In this document: positions 6,737-11,101 of the stretch, in pieces
Position numbering within the stretch: position 1 is the first letter of the stretch
How the letters are laid out: every line of letters begins with the position of its first letter
Origin: Acetobacteraceae bacterium
Lineage (GTDB): Bacteria > Pseudomonadota > Alphaproteobacteria > Acetobacterales > Acetobacteraceae
Direction of reading: 5' to 3'
Length of the DNA: 11,101 nucleotides
Assembly: GCA_947476855.1 (NCBI GenBank)
Contig: CANJSR010000135.1
Span: forward strand, 1 to 11,101
Translations under genes and position numbers: made by a program
The notes under the pieces: model-generated
Told to the model about the DNA's origin: nothing
Seen by the model: only the letters and a program-made list of their open reading frames with translations
The model's database searches: none

Positions 6737-9700
6737 CCCCGCTTCGCCGGCCGGACCCGCAGCCGGGCGCGGATCGCCTCCAGCACAGGCCCGGTGACAT
6801 GCAGCGGCGCGCAGCCCTCGGCCTCCCAGATGCCGCGGGCGAAATCCGGATGCAGCCGGATCACCGCCCCGCCATTGTCGAAGTTCGCCCGGTCGCCACT
6901 GTCCAGATAGGACTCGCAGGGGAGTCCCTCGGCCAGCAGCACGTCGTGGCGGGCGAGTTCGACGTGGTAGTAGGTGACCTCCGCCACCGGTTCGGCCGCG
7001 ATCGCCTCGCCATCGACCAGATGCTTCACCGGCACCAGCACACCATCGGCATACACCGCGTGATCCGGGCTCAGCCACAGATCCCGCGCCGGCACCTCGG
7101 ACGCAAACGCCCCCGCCTTCACTCGCACCGGCCAGACCTTTTCGGGATCCGGATGGCGCACACAATCCACCCGGCGATGCCCGATCCAGGTCACCGCCTG
7201 GGTGCCCGCCCCGCCCGGACCGGCGGTCAGGACCACGTCGCCCTCCACCAGCGCCTCCACCGGGATCGGACCGCGCGTCGTCTCGATCAGCGTTCCGGCA
7301 CGGAAGCAGGGCGGCGAGATCGAAATCTCATCCCCATTCACGAGGACGGTCTGGAACTGGAAGTCCTCGGTCGGGTCGAGCCGCAGGTCCAGCGTACCCC
7401 CACCCGCGATCACGACTTGCAGGGTGTTGCCGGCCAGGATCGTGCCGGACTCGGCGATCATCGCATCCGGCAGGTCGATCAGGATGCCCGGCGCGAAGCC
7501 TCCGATCAGGCCGTCGAAGCCGAACGGATCGTCGAGTTGCAGCATCCCCGAACTGGCGATGAAGTCGACCGTCGCCGTGGCATCCGCCGTCCCGCCGACC
7601 GACAGCGTGCTGCCCGCGTCGATGGTGACGAAGCCCGTGCCGATCAGGTCGCCGATCGCCATCAGGCTGGGATCGAGGATGATGAACCCGTTGTTGATCA
7701 GGTCCGCGCCCCCGGTCAGGGAGGCGTTGTCGAGCGTCAGCGTGCCGAGGTTGGTGATCGTCCCGGCCGCTCCGACCTGGTTGACCCCGGTCATCACCCA
7801 TTGCGCACCCGCCGCGATCGTCGTCTGCGCGAAGTTGATGAACTGGGTCCCGAGCGCCGTGATCGTGCCCGCCGACGCGGCCGAGGCCAGATGAAGCGTG
7901 CTGGAAGTCAGCGCCCCGAGTTCATTCCCGCCATCGACGATTCCGTCAATCACGCCACCCGGGGCGAGCGTCATTTGGTTCGCGAAGCCGGCGGCGAGGG
8001 CCACGGCGGTGCCGGACCAGCCGATAATGGTCCCGGCATTGACCACCGTGCCGGCCTGTCCGCCGATGCGGACGCCATAGCCCGCGTCGATCCGCGCACC
8101 CGCTTGATTGACCACCATGCCGCCGGCACGCAGGCCCACCCCGTCGCCAGCCGGGTCATACACGTTGATCGAGCCGGCGTTCACGATCGTGCCAGCGTTC
8201 TCCCTGACCAGCACGCCGCTATAGCCGAAGATGAATCCACTCGCCTGGTTGGTGACCTGCCCTCCCGACAGATCGATACCGTTGCCCCGGAATCCCATGC
8301 CATCACCGAACACGGTGCCAGCATTGCTGATCGTGGCGTCCCCCGCCGTGGCGACGATTCCGGCCCAGCCCTTGATCTCTCCGCCCGCCAGGTTGGTGAC
8401 TGACCCGCCACCGGTCAGATCGACAGCGTTGGAGTAGAACGCGAAATCTCCCAGCCCAGGCACGGTCGCTGGCGCACCGAAAAGACGCCCCGCATTGACG
8501 ATCGACGCGCCGCCATCGGCTTTGACAATGGTAACGAGCCCCGTGGCCGCATTCGTCAGGGTCCCGCCCGCGCCTAGATGAACACCCGCGCCCGCCGAAC
8601 CGCCGGTCACTGTTCCGTCATTGACGACGGTGGCCGCGACATTCAGCGCCTCAATCCCGAACAGGCCCTGGATGGTGCCCGTGGCGCTGTTGGTGACCGA
8701 GCCGCCCTGCCCCAGATAGACGCCGATGCCGAGGGTCGCCGTCCGATTCCCTTCGATGAGGCCATCATTGACGACCACCCCGACCCCGCCATCGATCGCG
8801 ATCCCGCCGTAGCCGGAGACGACGGCACCAACCCGGTTCGTCACCTGTCCACCGGCCATCAGGTACACGCCCAGACCCAGGGACCCAGTGCCACCGATGA
8901 TTGAGCCCGCGTTGTCCACCGTGCCCGGGCCGCTGCGAACGACAACCGCCTGCTGGCCGGCGATCGTGCCGCCGGCCTCGTTCTCGACCGTTCCATCGGC
9001 GAGGTAGACGCCCGCCACCTGGTCGCCCGTGCCGGTCGCGGACACCGTCCCCGCGTTCACGACGCTGCCGCCACCGCCCAGCACGGCGATCCCGCTGCGA
9101 CCCTCAATCAGGCCGCCCGCCTGGTTCGTCACCCGCCCGCCAGCATCCAGCAGGACGGTGGCCGTCGCGGTCCCGGTGCCAGTCGCGCGCAGGACTCCGG
9201 CATTGTCGACCACGCCGCCGGCGCCGACGATGTCGATGGCCATGACGCCGGTGATCGTGCCGCCCGCGAGGTTCTGGATCGTCCCCGATTCCTCGATGCT
9301 GACGCCCACGACCTCCGTCCCGCCCAGGATGGAGCCGGCGTTGACCACGCTGGCCGTCCCGGCCTTCACCCGCACGCCGCTGATCACGCCGCCGGCGTCG
9401 TTCTGGACGAAGCCGCCATCGGACAGAAACACGCCGTAGGCGCCGCCGATGCCCAGGACAGTGCCCAGGTTGACCACGGTGGCGGGGCCGTACTGGCTCA
9501 GGATCCCGACATCGCCGGTAATCGTGCCAGTTGTCCGGTTGGTGACCTGCCCGCCAACACTCAGATAGATGCCCGCGCCGGAGGCGGCGGTATCCGCACC
9601 CCGAATCAGGCCGGCGTTGATTACCGTGCCGGGATCGTTGACGGCGGCAATGCCGGTATAGCCCGTGATCGTCCCGCCGGACCGGTTGATGATCGTCGCG

Positions 9701-11101
9701 CTGGCGCCGACATAGACACCGACCCCGTATTCGCCGGCCATGTCACCGGCGATCAGCCCGACATTTTCGACCGTGACACCCGCGCCCCCGATCGCCACGC
9801 CGGCATAGCCCGTGATCGTGCCGCCGGTCGTATTGGTGACGCTCCCGGCCGCCAGATAGATGCCCGCGGCGGTGGTGCCGGTTGCACTGCCCGAGATCAG
9901 GCCGGCGTTCTCGACGGCCGTCGGGCCGCCGAAAAGTCCCAGGCCCTGATAGCCCGAGATCGTGCCGCCAGCCTGGTTCGTGACCGCGCCGCCGGTGCCC
10001 AGGTAGACACCCCGGCCCGTCCCCCCGCCCGAGGTCATTGCGCCCAGGATCACCCCGGCGTTCACGACCGTACCGGCGGCGGTCAGCATATACACTGCGG
10101 TTTCGCCGCTGATCGTCCCGCCGACCAGGTTGGACACGGTGCCCCCGGTGGTCATCAAGACCCCGGTGCCGTCAGCCGCGCCCAGGATCGACCCGGCGTT
10201 CGCCACCTCCCCTGGGACACCGGCGACAAACACCCCCGTGTAGCCGCTGATCGTGCCTCCCACCTGATTGGTCACCGTGCCGCCGCCGCCAAGATAGATG
10301 GCGCTGTAGCCGGAGACGCTCTCGATCAGTCCCGCGTTCAGGACCGTTCCCGTGCCAAGCGGGCCGTAGCTGATGACGATGCCGACGGCGCCCTGGATGG
10401 TGCCGGTCGCGGCGTTGCTGACCAGGCCGCCCTGCTGCATCTGGATCCCGGCCACCGTGGGATCGACCGAGGACCCCGCGATCAGGCCGGCGTTGACGAT
10501 CGTTCCGGGTTCCGCGTCCACATAGACGCCGCCCTCCCCCTGGATCGTGCCGCCTTGCAGGTTCGTGACCGATCCGCCAGCGAGCAGGGAGATACCGACG
10601 CCGCCGACACCACCGCCCTCGATCATGCCGGCATTGACGATGGAAACGCCGCCCGCCGGATCGCTGCTGACCACCGCGGCCTTCCCCGAGGCCGTCACCA
10701 GCCCCGTCACAGTGTTGGTCATCAGCCCCGATGCGCCGAGCGAGACCTGTTCGGCGATCGTGCCGCTGTTGATCAGGGTCTGGCCGGCGCCGATCACGTT
10801 GGGGTCGGCCAGCACCCAGGTCGCGCCGGCGGCGACCGCGAGGCGGGAGAAATTCAGATACTGCGTGCCGAAGCCCGTCAGCGTGCCGACCGGCGTCAGG
10901 GGCGAGGTGCTGGCGCGAAGCTCCAGCGTGCTGGCGGCTGTGGCGCCGATCGTGTTGCCGCCATCGACCCGGCCGACGAACAGGGCATCCGTCGTGAAGG
11001 CCATCAGGTGGTTGAAGCCAGCCTGGAAGCTGACGGCGAACTGCCCGGTCGACTCGATCCCGCCGGCGTTCACCACCGTGCCGGACCCGCCGGAAAGCCC
11101 C
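6715..11101 (-). CDS. Giant beta-helix repeat protein with C-terminal Hint domain (5' end outside window)
   Basis: The reading frame stays open to the right edge (upstream codons read GLSGGSGT), so the start is not seen; residues are numbered here from the GTG at 11076. Residues 1-107 and 1011-1114 are homologous segments. Between them lie 19 tandem modules of about 47 residues, each with a VTN..GGTI.G coil and a GTVVNAG.I.G coil, as in right-handed beta-helix adhesin passengers. Residues 1115-1255 are a beta-rich spacer. Residues 1256-1453 carry a Hint_2-type domain: PCFRAGTLIET with Cys1257, WLSPDHAV with His1339, and LLAEGLPCESYLDSGDR near its end, followed by a basic tail. Hint domains self-cleave peptide bonds. 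The protein is probably secreted; no C-terminal barrel or RTX repeats are seen. It could be a surface adhesin or a polymorphic-toxin-like protein. The convergent neighbour is the cytochrome c gene. Confidence 0.85.
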   Translation of the reverse strand, partial: GLSGGSGTVVNAGGIESTGQFAVSFQAGFNHLMAFTTDALFVGRVDGGNTIGATAASTLELRASTSPLTPVGTLTGFGTQYLNFSRLAVAAGATWVLADPNVIGAGQTLINSGTIAEQVSLGASGLMTNTVTGLVTASGKAAVVSSDPAGGVSIVNAGMIEGGGVGGVGISLLAGGSVTNLQGGTIQGEGGVYVDAEPGTIVNAGLIAGSSVDPTVAGIQMQQGGLVSNAATGTIQGAVGIVISYGPLGTGTVLNAGLIESVSGYSAIYLGGGGTVTNQVGGTISGYTGVFVAGVPGEVANAGSILGAADGTGVLMTTGGTVSNLVGGTISGETAVYMLTAAGTVVNAGVILGAMTSGGGTGRGVYLGTGGAVTNQAGGTISGYQGLGLFGGPTAVENAGLISGSATGTTAAGIYLAAGSVTNTTGGTITGYAGVAIGGAGVTVENVGLIAGDMAGEYGVGVYVGASATIINRSGGTITGYTGIAAVNDPGTVINAGLIRGADTAASGAGIYLSVGGQVTNRTTGTITGDVGILSQYGPATVVNLGTVLGIGGAYGVFLSDGGFVQNDAGGVISGVRVKAGTASVVNAGSILGGTEVVGVSIEESGTIQNLAGGTITGVMAIDIVGAGGVVDNAGVLRATGTGTATATVLLDAGGRVTNQAGGLIEGRSGIAVLGGGGSVVNAGTVSATGTGDQVAGVYLADGTVENEAGGTIAGQQAVVVRSGPGTVDNAGSIIGGTGSLGLGVYLMAGGQVTNRVGAVVSGYGGIAIDGGVGVVVNDGLIEGNRTATLGIGVYLGQGGSVTNSATGTIQGLFGIEALNVAATVVNDGTVTGGSAGAGVHLGAGGTLTNAATGLVTIVKADGGASIVNAGRLFGAPATVPGLGDFAFYSNAVDLTGGGSVTNLAGGEIKGWAGIVATAGDATISNAGTVFGDGMGFRGNGIDLSGGQVTNQASGFIFGYSGVLVRENAGTIVNAGSINVYDPAGDGVGLRAGGMVVNQAGARIDAGYGVRIGGQAGTVVNAGTIIGWSGTAVALAAGFANQMTLAPGGVIDGIVDGGNELGALTSSTLHLASAASAGTITALGTQFINFAQTTIAAGAQWVMTGVNQVGAAGTITNLGTLTLDNASLTGGADLINNGFIILDPSLMAIGDLIGTGFVTIDAGSTLSVGGTADATATVDFIASSGMLQLDDPFGFDGLIGGFAPGILIDLPDAMIAESGTILAGNTLQVVIAGGGTLDLRLDPTEDFQFQTVLVNGDEISISPPCFRAGTLIETTRGPIPVEALVEGDVVLTAGPGGAGTQAVTWIGHRRVDCVRHPDPEKVWPVRVKAGAFASEVPARDLWLSPDHAVYADGVLVPVKHLVDGEAIAAEPVAEVTYYHVELARHDVLLAEGLPCESYLDSGDRANFDNGGAVIRLHPDFARGIWEAEGCAPLHVTGPVLEAIRARLRVRPAKRGRSRRAG
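6718..7311 (-). other. Hint domain and C-terminal tail of the beta-helix protein
   Basis: This segment begins at PCFRAGT, where Cys1257 (codon 7306-7308) is in the nucleophile position of Hint domains. It carries the SPDH form of the TxxH block, with His1339 (codon 7060-7062). The closing strand reads LLAEGLPCESY, where inteins have His-Asn before the splice point, so protein splicing is not expected; cleavage, as in hedgehog proteins, remains possible. About 55 residues follow and end in a basic run (KRGRSRR). Confidence 0.8.
7737..8046 (-). repeat. Downstream copy of the ~105-residue flanking segment
   Basis: Residues 1011-1114 match residues 1-107 of the same protein. Shared points are VVNAG.I at the start, VDGGN.(I/L)GA..(A/S)STL.L, GT(L/I)T.(F/L)GTQ(Y/F)(L/I)NF, AAGA.WV and a closing N.GT(I/L). 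It closes the block of 19 modules and leads into the spacer before the Hint domain. Confidence 0.75.
8047..10749 (-). repeat. Nineteen tandem beta-helix modules
   Basis: About 900 residues form 19 consecutive units, each one VTN-type coil plus one VNAG-type coil, roughly 23-24 residues per coil. Variation lies mostly in the turn between the coils (for example AADGTG or SATGTTAAG). The matching DNA repeats phrases such as GATCGTGCCGCC many times. The block has no cysteine and very few lysines, typical of secreted beta-helix proteins. Confidence 0.85.
10750..11101 (-). repeat. Upstream copy of the ~105-residue flanking segment
   Basis: This segment, residues 1-109 counted from 11076 plus the eight codons visible upstream, is homologous to the segment at 7737-8046. 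It is preceded by GLSGGSGT, again beta-helix-like, so the repeat region continues past the window edge. Confidence 0.75.

Noticed and set aside
6799..8403. Open frame of 534 codons on the plus strand opposite the Hint/beta-helix gene
   Set aside because: Arg/Asp/His-rich translation without domain character; a high-GC shadow of the real minus-strand gene, whose repeats and Hint motifs are unmistakable.
8047..10749. Possible CRISPR-like array because of regularly spaced repeats
   Set aside because: The repeats are degenerate, stay in one reading frame and encode beta-helix coils; there are no identical repeats with unique spacers and no cas genes.

Overview
The window is GC-rich bacterial DNA of alphaproteobacterial character. 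The tandem 'VTN..GGTI.G / GTVVNAG.I.G' beta-helix protein ending in a Hint domain, the periplasmic diheme cytochrome c and the acyl-CoA dehydrogenase together recall Acetobacteraceae or other Rhodospirillales. That placement rests on family recognition, not on a marker gene. Genes are tightly packed; no tRNA, rRNA, CRISPR array, insertion sequence or phage gene was seen, and no stretch longer than about 150 bases lacks a gene.

Left part (33-2907): an acyl-CoA dehydrogenase on the minus strand diverges from an unusual plus-strand gene across 148 bases. The plus-strand gene encodes a signal peptide, a periplasmic solute-binding-like domain and a complete two-repeat TRIC/UPF0126 membrane domain in one chain, which looks like a ligand-gated channel or a receptor-transporter. 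A 14-base imperfect palindrome sits beside the ribosome binding site of the dehydrogenase gene.

Middle (2980-6617): four plus-strand genes with gaps of 3, 13 and 28 bases look like one operon. They encode a luciferase-like flavin-dependent oxidoreductase, an MFS transporter, an NTF2/SnoaL-fold small protein and a secreted diheme cytochrome c. The set suggests uptake or export and oxidation of a small molecule, with electrons passed to the periplasmic chain, but the substrate cannot be read from the sequence.

Right part (6715 to the window end, minus strand): a very large protein, open at the right edge, so at least 1,460 residues are seen and its N-terminus is missing. It has 19 beta-helix modules of about 47 residues, bracketed by two homologous segments of about 105 residues, then a beta-rich spacer and a C-terminal Hint (hedgehog/intein-type) domain with a nucleophile-type Cys and an SPDH block. 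No autotransporter barrel follows.

The convergent junction (6614-6736) between the cytochrome gene and the Hint-protein gene holds a tandem series of hairpins. It has alternating GTGAC and GTCAC arms, compensatory changes, and both genes' stop codons lie within the outer arms. The most notable items are the binding-protein/TRIC fusion, the Hint-tipped giant beta-helix with its super-repeat, and this hairpin array.
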